From Desulfovibrio intestinalis (GTDB lineage: Bacteria; Desulfobacterota; Desulfovibrionia; Desulfovibrionales; Desulfovibrionaceae), in contig NZ_JACHGO010000009.1 of NCBI RefSeq assembly GCF_014202345.1, positions 29,133-93,132 of the forward strand: a stretch of DNA of 64,000 nt, in the 5' to 3' direction. This document shows positions 33,662 to 43,012 of the stretch, piece by piece. The notes below the pieces were generated by a model. It worked only from the letters and a program-made list of their open reading frames with translations. It had not been told where the DNA came from and did no database searches. A program made the translations under genes and the position numbers. The first letter of the stretch is position 1. Every line of letters begins with the position of its first letter.

Positions 33662-35038
33662 ATGTCCAAACCAGCCACCCGTTCATTCCGTATTGTTTGT
33701 GAGGAAGCCCATACCACAGCCGTGGAGGCTCTGCTGCGTGCCCAGGGCTACGAGTTCGAGCCCGAGCCCTTTTCCCCCTTGTGCCGCCGCCTGCTGGCCG
33801 AACCGCGCCCTCTGGGCAGTTCACTGGCGGCGTTTTTTGGCTATATCTATATTCAGGACAGATCTTCAATGCTGCCGCCAGTGGCCCTGGCCCCCGCCGC
33901 CGGAGCCTCTGTGCTGGACATGTGCGCGAGCCCCGGCAGTAAAACGGGGTTTCTGGCGCAACTTGTGGGGCGCACGGGCTTTGTGCTGGGCAACGAACCT
34001 TCGCCCACACGGCTGGGCACCCTGCGCGCCAACCTGCACCAGTGCAACCTGATCCAGGCGGGCACCTGCTCCTACAGCGGCGACGCCCTGCCCCTGCGCC
34101 CCGGCTCGTGGGACACCATTTTGCTCGATCCGCCCTGTTCCGGCTGGGGCACGGCGGAAAAACATCCGCAAGTGCTCAAGCTCTGGCAGGGCGACAAGCT
34201 GGACAGCCTCACAAGCCTGCAACAGCGGCTGCTGCGCCATGCGGCAAACCTGCTGGCCCCCGGCGGCCGGCTGGTCTACTCCACCTGCACGACCAATGTG
34301 GCTGAAAACGAAGATCAGGTACGGTTTGCCGAAGAAGAACTGGGGCTTGTGCGCGACCATCTTGCGCCTATTCCCGGTTTTGTGTGGGAAGAGCTGCCCG
34401 GCGGTGAAGGCACACTGAGAGTGGACGGCGCGCGCTCCCAGGCCCAGGGATTTTATGTGGCCCGGTTGCGCAAACCCGGCAATGCGCCGGAAAGCGCGCT
34501 GCCCTGCGGCCCAGATGCTGCGCCAACCGATGAGTTTGGCAGCGCAAACGAATTTTCCACAGGTTCCGCGCCGGAAACTGCATTTTCTGAATCTCCGCGC
34601 TTCGGGCGCAAAAAAGCTGCCCGCCCGCCCCGTCAGACGTTGGGTCAGGCTTTGCCGCCGGACTGCCTTGCCGGGCCCACATGCGACCCTGCGCAGCTTC
34701 CTCCCGGTCAGGCGGTGCTGTACGGCGAACATGTACGCTTTATCCCTGTTCAGGCCGCCGCACTGCTGCCGCAGGAATGCGTATGGCAAGGCGCGCTGCT
34801 GGGCAAACTGGGCGGCGGCAGACTGGACGCGGCCCCGCGCCTGCGCGCTCTTATGTCCGGAAAACCGGATGCCGCATCAAGCCTTGTACTGGAAGATCTG
34901 AACGAAATCAGCGCGTTGCTCACCGGGCAAAGCCGCCAGACAGGACTTCAGGGACGCGAGGCTGCCCTGTGGTGGCGCGATCTGCCCCTGGGCCGTCTGT
35001 CGCTCAAGCAGGGACGTGCTGTGGCGGGCTTTCGGTAG
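33662..35038 (+). CDS. RsmB/RsmF-type rRNA m5C methyltransferase
   Basis: 458-residue SAM-dependent RNA cytosine-5 methyltransferase (NOL1/NOP2/Sun family), most like RsmF. Motif I VLDMCASPGSKTGFLAQ (~81-97), motif IV with the release cysteine in LLDPPCSGWGTAEKHP (~154-169) and motif VI with the nucleophilic cysteine in YSTCTTNVAENEDQV (~205-219). The C-terminal 150 residues carry an RsmF-like PUA-type extension (VRFIPVQAAALLPQ). The ATG at 33662 starts the conserved part but has a weak ribosome site; an earlier ATG at 33539 is not conserved. The exact target base is not certain. Confidence 0.88.
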   Translation: MSKPATRSFRIVCEEAHTTAVEALLRAQGYEFEPEPFSPLCRRLLAEPRPLGSSLAAFFGYIYIQDRSSMLPPVALAPAAGASVLDMCASPGSKTGFLAQLVGRTGFVLGNEPSPTRLGTLRANLHQCNLIQAGTCSYSGDALPLRPGSWDTILLDPPCSGWGTAEKHPQVLKLWQGDKLDSLTSLQQRLLRHAANLLAPGGRLVYSTCTTNVAENEDQVRFAEEELGLVRDHLAPIPGFVWEELPGGEGTLRVDGARSQAQGFYVARLRKPGNAPESALPCGPDAAPTDEFGSANEFSTGSAPETAFSESPRFGRKKAARPPRQTLGQALPPDCLAGPTCDPAQLPPGQAVLYGEHVRFIPVQAAALLPQECVWQGALLGKLGGGRLDAAPRLRALMSGKPDAASSLVLEDLNEISALLTGQSRQTGLQGREAALWWRDLPLGRLSLKQGRAVAGFR

Positions 35039-35067
35039 AAAAAGTAGTTCCCTTTGAGAATATTTAG

Positions 35068-35112
35068 GCGGCTGCGGGGTCTGACGGCTCACGCAGCCGC
35101 TTGAGTATTTTT
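35068..35112 (+). terminator. Terminator between convergent methyltransferase and hypF
   Basis: GCGGCTGCG (35068-35076) with CGCAGCCGC (35092-35100), then TTGAGTATTTTT. The T-tract runs up to the hypF stop codon on the other strand. Confidence 0.75.
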
Positions 35113-37939
35113 ACGCTGGAAATGCTTCATCAGTAGCAGCCAGCATTCTTCTGCCCCACACAGCCTGCCCCAGAGACAAGCCGCCGTCACCAGGCGGCAG
35201 CTCATGGTGGACCAGCGCCTTCAATCCAAAGAAGTCCAGGGCCCGAGGCAGCAATCGCGCCATAATGGCGTTCTGCATGACGCCGCCGCTCAGCCCCACC
35301 GTTGTAATGCCAAGCGACCGCGCAGCCCTTCCGGCCATGCCAGCCAAAGCGATGGCCAAACTCAGATGAAAGCGCCCAGCCGCCTCGGCTACGGGCATAC
35401 CTTCCGTCACGCTTTGCGCAACCTTGGCGAAAAGTCCGGCGCTGTCCATTTCCAGCAGGCCGTCACACAAGGCCATGCCCACAGGCCAGACCATGCCTGA
35501 TGTGCGCCGCATGTCCGTCAAATCCGCACAGCCAGCCAGCACAGCGCCCAGCGGGCCTCCCGCCCGGCTGGCCGCGTCCTCCAGCCTGATAGCCGCCTGC
35601 CCCTCGTAGGTTGTCGCCGCGCACAGCCCAAGCTGGGCCGCCACAGCGTCAAACAGCCGCCCGCAACTGGACGTTACAGGGCAGTTGATGCCGCGCGCCA
35701 GCATTTCCCCAACAGCGCGCGAGGCCTGCGCGTGCTCTGCCAACCAGGGTGCGAAGGCCAGCGCAGCTTCAGCATCCATATAGCCAAAGTCCGCACCCTG
35801 CCGGATCAAGGCCTGCGCGATGCGCCACGGCTCACGCACGGCGGCGTCTCCACCGGGCAATGCAAAGGGCGACAATCGCCCCAACCGCCGCCATTCGGGC
35901 TTGCCCAAATCCATAAAGAGTAGTTCTCCCCCCCAGACTGTGCCGTCGTCGCCAAGGCCTGTTCCGTCCAGACACAAGGCCAGAGCTGGTTCCAAGCAAG
36001 CGTTTTCGGCCAGAACCGAGGCCGCATGGGCCGCATGGTGCTGCAAGCGCCACAGGGGCAACCCCTCCCGCGCTGCGCGGGCTTCGGCATAGCGGGTGGA
36101 AAGAAAATCGGGGTGCAGGTCGCAAACAAGAGCTTGGGGCCGAACCTCCAGAAGTTTTTCCAGATGGGCAATAACTTCTTCATAGAAGCCGAAAATTGCA
36201 GGATTTTCAAGATCTCCCACATGCTGTCCCACAAAGGCCTCGTTGCCGCGCGTGAGGCAGCATGTGGCCTTGAGCTCAGCCCCGGTTCCAAGAACGCAGG
36301 GAGCGGCTGGCACGGTTTTGCCGCTTTTTGCTGTTTTCTGTGCACTGGCGGAACCCGCCACACCCGCTGTGTCCGCAGTATCTCGCATCCCCGATGCACC
36401 GCGCGCGTCAGGAGTATCAGGCATACTGGGTGTACCGGGCGTTTCCGCTGTATGCTGCATTCCCGGAGTATCGGGCGCATCAAAAGTACTAGGTGCGCCC
36501 GAGGTGCCAAGCGTGTCAGGCGTACCGGACATCTCCATTGTATGCGGAGCTTCCACGGCTTCCACATTGTCAGCCAGAAATACAGGGCGCGGTACATAGC
36601 CCCGCGCACGGCGGTAAAAAAGCGGTTCACTCCGGCCCGGCTGCGTTGCGTCAGGGGAAGCGGCAGCCGCTGCCGGGCCAGTTTGCGGTTGCAGGGTGAT
36701 AACGCTGTCGTCCACCCGTACCAGTATATCCCGGTCATGCAGCAGCCAGGCATCCGCAAGGTGCGGCAGGCGCTCAAGCGCCTCTCTGTTGCCAAGGCAA
36801 ATGGGTTCCCCCCCGGCATTGGCCGAGGTCATGACCAGAACCGGAGACTGCGATGCCTGCGCGGCCAGCCAGTCAAAAAGCACGCTGTGCAGGGGCGTGT
36901 TGGGCAGCATAAAACCCACATGACGCGAGTCGGGAGCCACCTGTGGCGGCAGAGCGTCCGCCCCCTGGTCCTGCCGGCGCGGGCAAAGCACAATAGGCTT
37001 TTCCGGGCAGGCAAGCAGGGCCTCGTGCTCTGGCGTGAGGTCACAAAAAGAGCGTATTGCCTGAATATCCCGGGCCATCAGCGCCAGCGGCTTGTGCGGG
37101 CGATTTTTGCGCTGCCGCAGTGTATCCACGGCGGCGGCGTTGCGGGCGTCGCAGGCAAGCTGAAACCCGCCAAGCCCCTTGATGGCCAGAATGCCGCCGT
37201 CCAGCAGCGCTTGACCGGAACAGGCCAGAGCCGCGCTGGCAAGAGCTTCCCTGCTTTGTCCCGCATCAGCACCCTGCGTATTTTCAACTGCCGCGCCGCT
37301 GCAAGATCCCACCGCAGAGGGGCAGGTACGGCCTGCCGCAACATCCTTTTTATCCACAAACCAGAGGGCAGGCCCGCAAACAGGACAAGCCACGGGCTGT
37401 GCATGAAAGCGCCTGTCTGCCGGATCGCCATATTCCGCCGCGCAACGGGGGCAAAGAGGAAAACAGCTCATGGACGTGACGGCTCTGTCATAGGGAATGG
37501 AGCGAGTGATGGTATAGCGCGGCCCGCAGTTTGTGCAGTTGGTGAAGGGATATTTGTAGCGCGGATTTTCCGGGTCGGCCATATCAGCCAGGCAATCGGC
37601 GCACACTCCCACATCCGGGCTGACCAGCACGCTATGCCCGGCGTGGCCGCTGCTCTGCACAATGGCAAAGGCATCCTCGTCAGGAACGCAAGGCATGTCT
37701 TCCTGCTTGAGCCCGGTAAGACGGGCCAGGGGAGGAAGCTCCGCCTGCAGGCGAAGGCCGAAAAGGCTTACCGCATCTTCCGTTCCCTGCACTTCCATGC
37801 GGACGCCTTCCGAAGTATTGCCCACGGTTCCCGTGAGGCCGCCTTCGTGCGCAAGCCTGTAGACAAAGGGACGAAAACCCACGCCCTGCACCTGGCCGGA
37901 AGCCACAAAAGCCCGCCGTACTGAATATTTTTCGCTCAT
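35111..37939 (-). CDS. hypF: [NiFe] hydrogenase maturation carbamoyltransferase HypF
   Basis: Uses carbamoyl phosphate and ATP to make the thiocarbamate on HypE, the source of the cyanide ligands of [NiFe] hydrogenase. 942 residues against about 750-780 for the family. Acylphosphatase domain (GQVQGVGFRPFVYRLA, ~12-27), two zinc fingers (CADCL, CTNCG, CPRC, CPVC; ~105-190), a YrdC-like domain (~240-440) and a Kae1-like domain with HHAAHAASVLAEN (metal His pair) and LSGGVMQN. Extra length comes from a Thr/Pro/Asp/Gly-rich insertion at ~460-530 and a short one after the zinc fingers. The start at 37939 is chosen over 37963; neither has a good ribosome site. No other hyp gene is adjacent. Confidence 0.95.
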   Translation of the reverse strand: MSEKYSVRRAFVASGQVQGVGFRPFVYRLAHEGGLTGTVGNTSEGVRMEVQGTEDAVSLFGLRLQAELPPLARLTGLKQEDMPCVPDEDAFAIVQSSGHAGHSVLVSPDVGVCADCLADMADPENPRYKYPFTNCTNCGPRYTITRSIPYDRAVTSMSCFPLCPRCAAEYGDPADRRFHAQPVACPVCGPALWFVDKKDVAAGRTCPSAVGSCSGAAVENTQGADAGQSREALASAALACSGQALLDGGILAIKGLGGFQLACDARNAAAVDTLRQRKNRPHKPLALMARDIQAIRSFCDLTPEHEALLACPEKPIVLCPRRQDQGADALPPQVAPDSRHVGFMLPNTPLHSVLFDWLAAQASQSPVLVMTSANAGGEPICLGNREALERLPHLADAWLLHDRDILVRVDDSVITLQPQTGPAAAAASPDATQPGRSEPLFYRRARGYVPRPVFLADNVEAVEAPHTMEMSGTPDTLGTSGAPSTFDAPDTPGMQHTAETPGTPSMPDTPDARGASGMRDTADTAGVAGSASAQKTAKSGKTVPAAPCVLGTGAELKATCCLTRGNEAFVGQHVGDLENPAIFGFYEEVIAHLEKLLEVRPQALVCDLHPDFLSTRYAEARAAREGLPLWRLQHHAAHAASVLAENACLEPALALCLDGTGLGDDGTVWGGELLFMDLGKPEWRRLGRLSPFALPGGDAAVREPWRIAQALIRQGADFGYMDAEAALAFAPWLAEHAQASRAVGEMLARGINCPVTSSCGRLFDAVAAQLGLCAATTYEGQAAIRLEDAASRAGGPLGAVLAGCADLTDMRRTSGMVWPVGMALCDGLLEMDSAGLFAKVAQSVTEGMPVAEAAGRFHLSLAIALAGMAGRAARSLGITTVGLSGGVMQNAIMARLLPRALDFFGLKALVHHELPPGDGGLSLGQAVWGRRMLAATDEAFPA

Positions 37940-38130
37940 GCTGCACAGTAACGCACAAGGCACGGCATGTCAGCAGGGGCTGCCGGGCAGTCACAAGAAT
38001 ACCTATGCTTGCGGGGGACGCAGCTTTTAGCTAGGTTGGCGCAATATTGCTTTTACCAATCACCTTACAAAACCCGCCCGGATAGCCCGTGTATCAGTGT
38101 ATCCAGGCCGGGCACAGTCAGGAGCCCGCC

Positions 38131-38700
38131 ATGCCCTCTGCCCGCACCATTGGTTCCCGTATCCGGTCATTCCGTGAAGAACGCGAAGTTGACCTTGAAA
38201 CCCTGGCCCGGGATACCGGCCTCGACCAGTGTTATCTGGAAAAGCTGGAAAGTGACGCCATTTACCCCAGTATCGGCCCCCTGCAAAAAGTTGCTCGCGC
38301 TCTTGGCGTTCGCCTGGGAACTTTTTTGGACGACCAGTTCACCCGCGACCCCATCATAGGCTGCATCGACAATACCTGTGAGGGCGAAGACGCCCTGCAC
38401 ACTGGCCGCATCCCCCGCCCCAGCTACACCTATCAGCCTTTGGGCAAGGGCAAGAACGACCGCAATATGGAGCCCTTTCATATTCGCATTTTCCCTGACG
38501 GCGGCGAGCGCAAAACCAGTTCGCATCAGGGGGAAGAATTTATTTTTGTGCTCAAGGGCGAGCTGCTGGTGGTCTACGGACGCGAAAACCATGTGCTCAA
38601 GCCCGGCCAGACCATCTATTACAATTCCATCGTGCCCCACTATGTGGGCGCGGCGAGTGACGAGCCCGTGGAAATTCTGGCCGTGACCTACAATTCGTAG
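38131..38700 (+). CDS. XRE-cupin transcriptional regulator
   Basis: 189 residues: an XRE-type helix-turn-helix at about 7-61 (IGSRIRSFREEREVDLETLA) and a cupin_2 sensor domain at ~115-185 (HQGEEFIFVLKGELLVVYG). Such proteins usually bind a small ligand in the cupin and act on a neighbouring operon. The ATG at 38131 follows CAGGAG. It is 57 bases upstream of the acyl-CoA synthetase gene on the same strand, so it probably regulates that gene. Divergent from hypF. Confidence 0.9.
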   Translation: MPSARTIGSRIRSFREEREVDLETLARDTGLDQCYLEKLESDAIYPSIGPLQKVARALGVRLGTFLDDQFTRDPIIGCIDNTCEGEDALHTGRIPRPSYTYQPLGKGKNDRNMEPFHIRIFPDGGERKTSSHQGEEFIFVLKGELLVVYGRENHVLKPGQTIYYNSIVPHYVGAASDEPVEILAVTYNS

Positions 38701-38757
38701 GCCCAACTGAAACATTTCCACCCGACCGGCTGCCGCACGCGCACCACAGGAGACAAT

Positions 38758-40443
38758 ATGGAAAAAAAAGTTCGCCAGCGCCAAGCCCAGTTTGAATTGC
38801 GCGAATGGACACTGGGGCAGATTCTCGACCACACGGTAAGCCGCTTTCCTGACAATGAGGCCCTTGTTTACGCCGACCGTGATTTCCGCCAGACATGGCG
38901 GGAATTCGGCGAGATTGTCGACCGCTTTGCCAAGGGGCTTATGGCTCTTGGCGTGAAGAAAGGCGAAAAGGTGGCAGTTTGGGCCACCAACGTGCCCTAC
39001 TGGGTTGCCCTGCAATTTGCCACAGCCAAAATTGGCGCGATTCTTATTACGGTAAACACCAACTACCGTGAACACGAACTGCGCTACCTGCTCACCCACT
39101 CGGAATGCGAAAATCTTTTTCTCATAGACAGCGTGCGTGACCACGACTATCTGGAAACCCTGTACCGCATTGCGCCGGAGCTGCGCGTGCAGGCCCGCCA
39201 GTCCTTTGTGTGCAAAAGCCTGCCCCACCTGAAGCGCGTCTGCTTTCTGGGTATGGAAAAGCACCGCGGCATGTATTCCGTGCCCGAAATTCTCTCTCTG
39301 TCCGTTATGGTGGATGATGACGAGTACAAGGCCCGGCAGGACTCCCTGCACCCCTGGGACGTCATCAACATGCAGTACACTTCGGGCACGACGGGCTTTC
39401 CGCGCGGGGTCATGCTTACCCATGTGGGCGTGGGCCTCAACGGCTACTGGATAGGACGCCACCAGAATTTTGGCCCCAATGACCGCGTGTGCCTGCCCGT
39501 GCCGCTCTTCCACTGCTTCGGCTGCGTGCTGGGCGTTTCGGCCTGCGTCAACCACGGGGCCACAATGGTTATTCTTGAGTCGTTCAATCCGCTCAAGGTT
39601 CTGGCCGCCGTCGATTCCGAGCGCTGCACCGCCCTTTACGGCGTGCCCACAATGTTTCTGGCGGAGCTTGAGCACAAGCTTTTTCACCGCTTTGACATGT
39701 CTACCCTGCGCACAGGTATTATGGCCGGTTCCGTTTGCCCCGAACCCCTCATGCGCCGCGTCATTGGCGACATGAACATGAAGGAAATCACCATCTGCTA
39801 CGGCCTGACCGAAGGTTCTCCGGTCATGACGCAGTCTGACATTCACGACACGCTGGAGCAGCGCTGTGAAACTGTGGGCTGCGCCATGCCGGGCATTGAA
39901 GTACGCGTGGCAGACCCTGAAACCTGCGAAGAGCTGCCGCGCGGCCAGGTTGGAGAAATCCTCTGCCGGGGCTATAATGTCATGAAGGGCTACTACAATA
40001 TGCCCGAGGACACGGCCAAGGCCATCAGCCCTGAAGGCTGGCTGCATTCCGGCGATCTGGGCGTGATGGACGAAGAAGGCTATTTGCGCATCACGGGCCG
40101 TATAAAGGATATGATTATCCGCGGTGGCGAAAACGTGTACCCCCGCGAGATTGAGGAATACCTCATGGGCATGCCCGGCGTGCTGGACGTGCAGGTAGTG
40201 GCCTTGCCCAGCTTCAAGTATGGCGAAGAAGTGGCGGCCTTTATCATTCCCCGCCCCGGCGTGGAAATTCAGCCTGAAGACGTGCGCGACTTCTGCCGGG
40301 GCAAGATAGCCTGGTTTAAAGTTCCCAAATACGTCGCCATGATAAGTGGCTTTCCTCTTACAGCCAGTGGCAAAATTCAGAAATATTTGCTGCGTGAACA
40401 GGCCGCTGAGCTGTGGCCCGAAGCCATGCAGCCCAAACTGTAG
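38758..40443 (+). CDS. AMP-binding acyl-CoA synthetase
   Basis: 561-residue ANL-superfamily ligase: acyl adenylate, then acyl-CoA. P-loop YTSGTTGFPRG (~206-216), motif CYGLTEGSPV (~346-355), hinge GWLHSGDLGVMDEEGYLRITGR split near 425-445, and the C-terminal lysine in LTASGKIQKYLLRE (~538-551). Closest in layout to medium-chain or broad-substrate fatty acyl-CoA synthetases. RBS AGGAG before the ATG. Paired with the XRE-cupin regulator upstream. The acyl substrate is not known. Confidence 0.9.
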   Translation: MEKKVRQRQAQFELREWTLGQILDHTVSRFPDNEALVYADRDFRQTWREFGEIVDRFAKGLMALGVKKGEKVAVWATNVPYWVALQFATAKIGAILITVNTNYREHELRYLLTHSECENLFLIDSVRDHDYLETLYRIAPELRVQARQSFVCKSLPHLKRVCFLGMEKHRGMYSVPEILSLSVMVDDDEYKARQDSLHPWDVINMQYTSGTTGFPRGVMLTHVGVGLNGYWIGRHQNFGPNDRVCLPVPLFHCFGCVLGVSACVNHGATMVILESFNPLKVLAAVDSERCTALYGVPTMFLAELEHKLFHRFDMSTLRTGIMAGSVCPEPLMRRVIGDMNMKEITICYGLTEGSPVMTQSDIHDTLEQRCETVGCAMPGIEVRVADPETCEELPRGQVGEILCRGYNVMKGYYNMPEDTAKAISPEGWLHSGDLGVMDEEGYLRITGRIKDMIIRGGENVYPREIEEYLMGMPGVLDVQVVALPSFKYGEEVAAFIIPRPGVEIQPEDVRDFCRGKIAWFKVPKYVAMISGFPLTASGKIQKYLLREQAAELWPEAMQPKL

Positions 40444-40508
40444 GCGTTTTACGCCTCGGATACTGTGGAAAAGGTCTTTGGCCCCTTCCGCATAAGGACG
40501 ACCAAGAA

Positions 40509-41618
40509 GTGACTGATAAAGACTTTTCTCAAGACGAGCCCCTGTGTATGGCAGGGGCCATGCCCTCGCCTGCCAATGGCAACAATACCGCGCACTGTGC
40601 GCCTCAGACTGTTCAGCAGCAGGCGACAGACGCCCCCTGCGCAGCCGCCTGCCCACTGGCGCAGATTCCGGCAAGCGTTTGGAAGAATCTGCTGCACCGT
40701 CCCTTCCGTAAGCGTCACCCCATTATCTTCTGGTGCGGTATAGTGTTGTTTTTTGGTCTGCTGGGCGGCTTTATTACCAAAGCCACTGGAGATGAAGGCG
40801 GCTTCACGGGCGGCGGCAGCCAGATTGCCCTGGTCTCGGTGAACGGCCCCATACTTAATGTGGAGCCGACCCTGGAATGGCTGCGCAAGGTTGCCCGCAA
40901 TCCTTCAGTAAAAGGCGTTCTGGTGCGTGTGGACTCGCCCGGCGGCGGCGCGGCTGCTTCGCAGGAAGTCTACGACGCCCTGAAAGCCCTTGCGCAAAAA
41001 ATGCCCGTGGCGGTAAGTATGGGGTCCGTGGCGGCGTCTGGCGGCCTTATGGTCAGCATGGCCGGGCAGCGCGTGTTCGCCAACCCCTCCACAGTCACAG
41101 GCTCCATCGGTGTGCGTATGGACGTGCCCCAGCTTCAAGGTCTTATGGATAAAGTTGGCGTGGGACAGGAAACTCTGGTGGTCGGCACCTATAAAGACGC
41201 AGCTTCATACATGCGGCCTATGACGCCGGAACAACGCACCTATTTTCAGGGCCTGCTGAACGATATGTACGGACAGTTTGTGGATATTGTGGCTCAAGGG
41301 CGCAATATGCCCCGCGAACAGGTGGTAAAACTGGCCAACGGCAAGGTTTACACAGGACAGGAAGCCCTCAAGCTTGGCCTTGTGGACGAAATGGGCGGCC
41401 GCGATCAGGCGCTGCGCTGGCTGGCGCAAAAAACTGGCGTGCCCGTTGACCGCAAGCTTTTGACCCGTCCCAAAGAAGGCAACTGGCTGGGGCGCGGCCT
41501 CACGGCCATGCTTGGCCTGGATGCGGACGCCATTAACGGTCTTGCCGCCCTTGTGGGGATGTCTTCCGCTGGCGGGCAGGCTGACCCGCGAACCCCGGCC
41601 TTTTTGTACCAGTTCTAG
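40509..41618 (+). CDS. sppA: Signal peptide peptidase SppA, short form
   Basis: Membrane serine protease that degrades cleaved signal peptides. 369 residues with one membrane helix (~75-95, HPIIFWCGIVLFFGLLGGFI) and one S49 domain. The catalytic dyad is Ser177 (SVAASGGLMV) and Lys229 (TYKDAASYM); their spacing of 52 residues equals that of the B. subtilis enzyme. The start is taken as GTG at 40509 (AAGGA upstream); an earlier ATG at 40413 would overlap the acyl-CoA synthetase. A cysteine- and Ala-rich cytoplasmic N-terminus of about 70 residues is unusual. Confidence 0.9.
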   Translation: MTDKDFSQDEPLCMAGAMPSPANGNNTAHCAPQTVQQQATDAPCAAACPLAQIPASVWKNLLHRPFRKRHPIIFWCGIVLFFGLLGGFITKATGDEGGFTGGGSQIALVSVNGPILNVEPTLEWLRKVARNPSVKGVLVRVDSPGGGAAASQEVYDALKALAQKMPVAVSMGSVAASGGLMVSMAGQRVFANPSTVTGSIGVRMDVPQLQGLMDKVGVGQETLVVGTYKDAASYMRPMTPEQRTYFQGLLNDMYGQFVDIVAQGRNMPREQVVKLANGKVYTGQEALKLGLVDEMGGRDQALRWLAQKTGVPVDRKLLTRPKEGNWLGRGLTAMLGLDADAINGLAALVGMSSAGGQADPRTPAFLYQF

Positions 41619-41635
41619 ACCGAGTATTTTTGCAC

Positions 41636-41680
41636 CGGCCAGCCCTGCGAGGATTACAGAGGTTCGCGCAGGGCTGGCCG
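41636..41680. other. Strong 14-bp hairpin between sppA and the next gene
   Basis: CGGCCAGCCCTGCG (41636-41649) pairs perfectly with CGCAGGGCTGGCCG (41667-41680), 17-base loop. There is no U-run on the downstream side, so it is not a classic terminator; it may be an mRNA-processing or stabilising structure. Confidence 0.45.
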
Positions 41681-41767
41681 CACACACGGTTGCCCTCCTG
41701 CCATATAAAAATTCTGGTAATAGGCCTTTCACAACCCCCTCGGGCTCATGCCCCCGGAGAATATCCA

Positions 41768-42250
41768 ATGCTCTACAAGCGTTTTTTCATTTTTTTGCTG
41801 CTGGCCCTGAGCCTGCCGGTTTTTTCTGTTCACGCCGCCGCCAAGACTTACGACCTGACCCTAGTGACCGCCGATATTCCTGATTCCTGCAACTTTATGA
41901 CCCGTGACGGCGCTCTCTTTGTGGTTGACGAAGAAGACCATTTTTTCACCCTCAACATCGTTGACCGTGACAAAAATATCTCTTTGGAAGAATACGCCCG
42001 GAAGTTGTCTCAGAGCCTCAAGGGCGGCCCTGTCAGCAAGGTGGGCGAAGACGGCTGGGGTTTTTTGGTTAAAATTGCTGTGGTCCCCTTTGACGTGCTC
42101 GTCATGGCCGACGACAAGCATGTGATCGAACTTTTCACCGATGTGGACAGGGCAGAATGGCCAGAAGACATCACAGGGGCCTTCAATTCAATTAAAAGTA
42201 AAACGCCAGAGCTGGCTCCCCTGTTGCACAAAATCATCACTTCCAGATAG
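41768..42250 (+). CDS. Exported protein of unknown function, paralogue 1
   Basis: 160 residues with a signal peptide (MLYKRFFIFLLLALSLPVFS, cleavage near HAA, ~residue 25). The mature part has no recognised domain; it shares with the next gene the pattern D-x-P-x-x-C, D-x-F-F, KLSQxLKG, EDGWxF and EWP, so the two are tandem paralogues. ATG 41768 has a GGAG site. It lies 149 bases after sppA and 109 bases before its paralogue. Probably periplasmic; function unknown. Confidence 0.78.
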   Translation: MLYKRFFIFLLLALSLPVFSVHAAAKTYDLTLVTADIPDSCNFMTRDGALFVVDEEDHFFTLNIVDRDKNISLEEYARKLSQSLKGGPVSKVGEDGWGFLVKIAVVPFDVLVMADDKHVIELFTDVDRAEWPEDITGAFNSIKSKTPELAPLLHKIITSR

Positions 42251-42359
42251 AAACAATGCACTGAATTAACTAAGTTTTTATTGTTATATTTTTTTATGGA
42301 CAAATCCGAAACAGCATGACAAAGCTTGCCCAGCAACGCCCGTAATACAGGAGGACGAA

Positions 42360-42845
42360 ATGCTGAAAAAATTTCTCATGCTGCCCGTTTGCTGTCTGGT
42401 TCTTCTGGCCCTGTCCCTGCCCGCGCAGGCCAAGGAAATGAAGTTCGCCCATTTCAGCATAGATGTACCCGCCGACTGCAAAGTTCAGGAAAAGGACGGC
42501 ACCGTCACCGTGACGGCCTCGAAAGACGCCTTCTTTTCCATTGCCCTCTTCACCAAGAGCGAAGCCAAAAATCTTTCTGACAAGGATTTTGCGGCCAAGC
42601 TTTCACAACAACTGAAAGGCACCCCGCCCGAACCTTCTGAAGACGGCGGATGGACCTTCACTGTCACCAATAACCGCGTTCTTATGAATGTGGATGTGGT
42701 GGGCGACAATGACTATCTTATTATGTTCATGAGCGATGCCAGCGACAAGGAATGGCCCGCTTCGCTCCAGACTGCCTATGATTCCGTCACGGGCAATGAT
42801 GACAAGATAGACACATTCCTGAAAAAGACCCTGTTTCCTGAATAG
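42360..42845 (+). CDS. Exported protein of unknown function, paralogue 2
   Basis: 161 residues with a signal peptide (MLKKFLMLPVCCLVLLALSL, cleavage after AQA at ~24). The mature part (KEMKFAHFSIDVPADCKV) aligns end to end with the preceding gene product, with the shared blocks KLSQQLKG, EDGGWTFTV and KEWPASL. It resembles small periplasmic beta-rich proteins but no family is recognised. ATG 42360 follows a GGAGG site. A terminator follows at 42899. Confidence 0.8.
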   Translation: MLKKFLMLPVCCLVLLALSLPAQAKEMKFAHFSIDVPADCKVQEKDGTVTVTASKDAFFSIALFTKSEAKNLSDKDFAAKLSQQLKGTPPEPSEDGGWTFTVTNNRVLMNVDVVGDNDYLIMFMSDASDKEWPASLQTAYDSVTGNDDKIDTFLKKTLFPE

Positions 42846-42898
42846 GGAGTAAGGATGCCGCATCAGCGGCAGAAATGACAAAACGGCATATAAAGAGT

Positions 42899-42935
42899 CG
42901 CCTGGTGTGGATTAGCGCCGGGCGGCTTTTATTTT
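42899..42935 (+). terminator. Intrinsic terminator
   Basis: CGCCTGGTG (42899-42907) with CGCCGGGCG (42916-42924), nine pairs including two G-T, then GC and TTTTATTTT. Ends the paralogue pair transcript. Confidence 0.75.
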
Positions 42936-43012
42936 GACCATAGGTTAATTGGGCATAACGATCACAGTCCGTCATCTAATATAAAACAATCGCTATAGTA
43001 CCGGGCGCTCCG

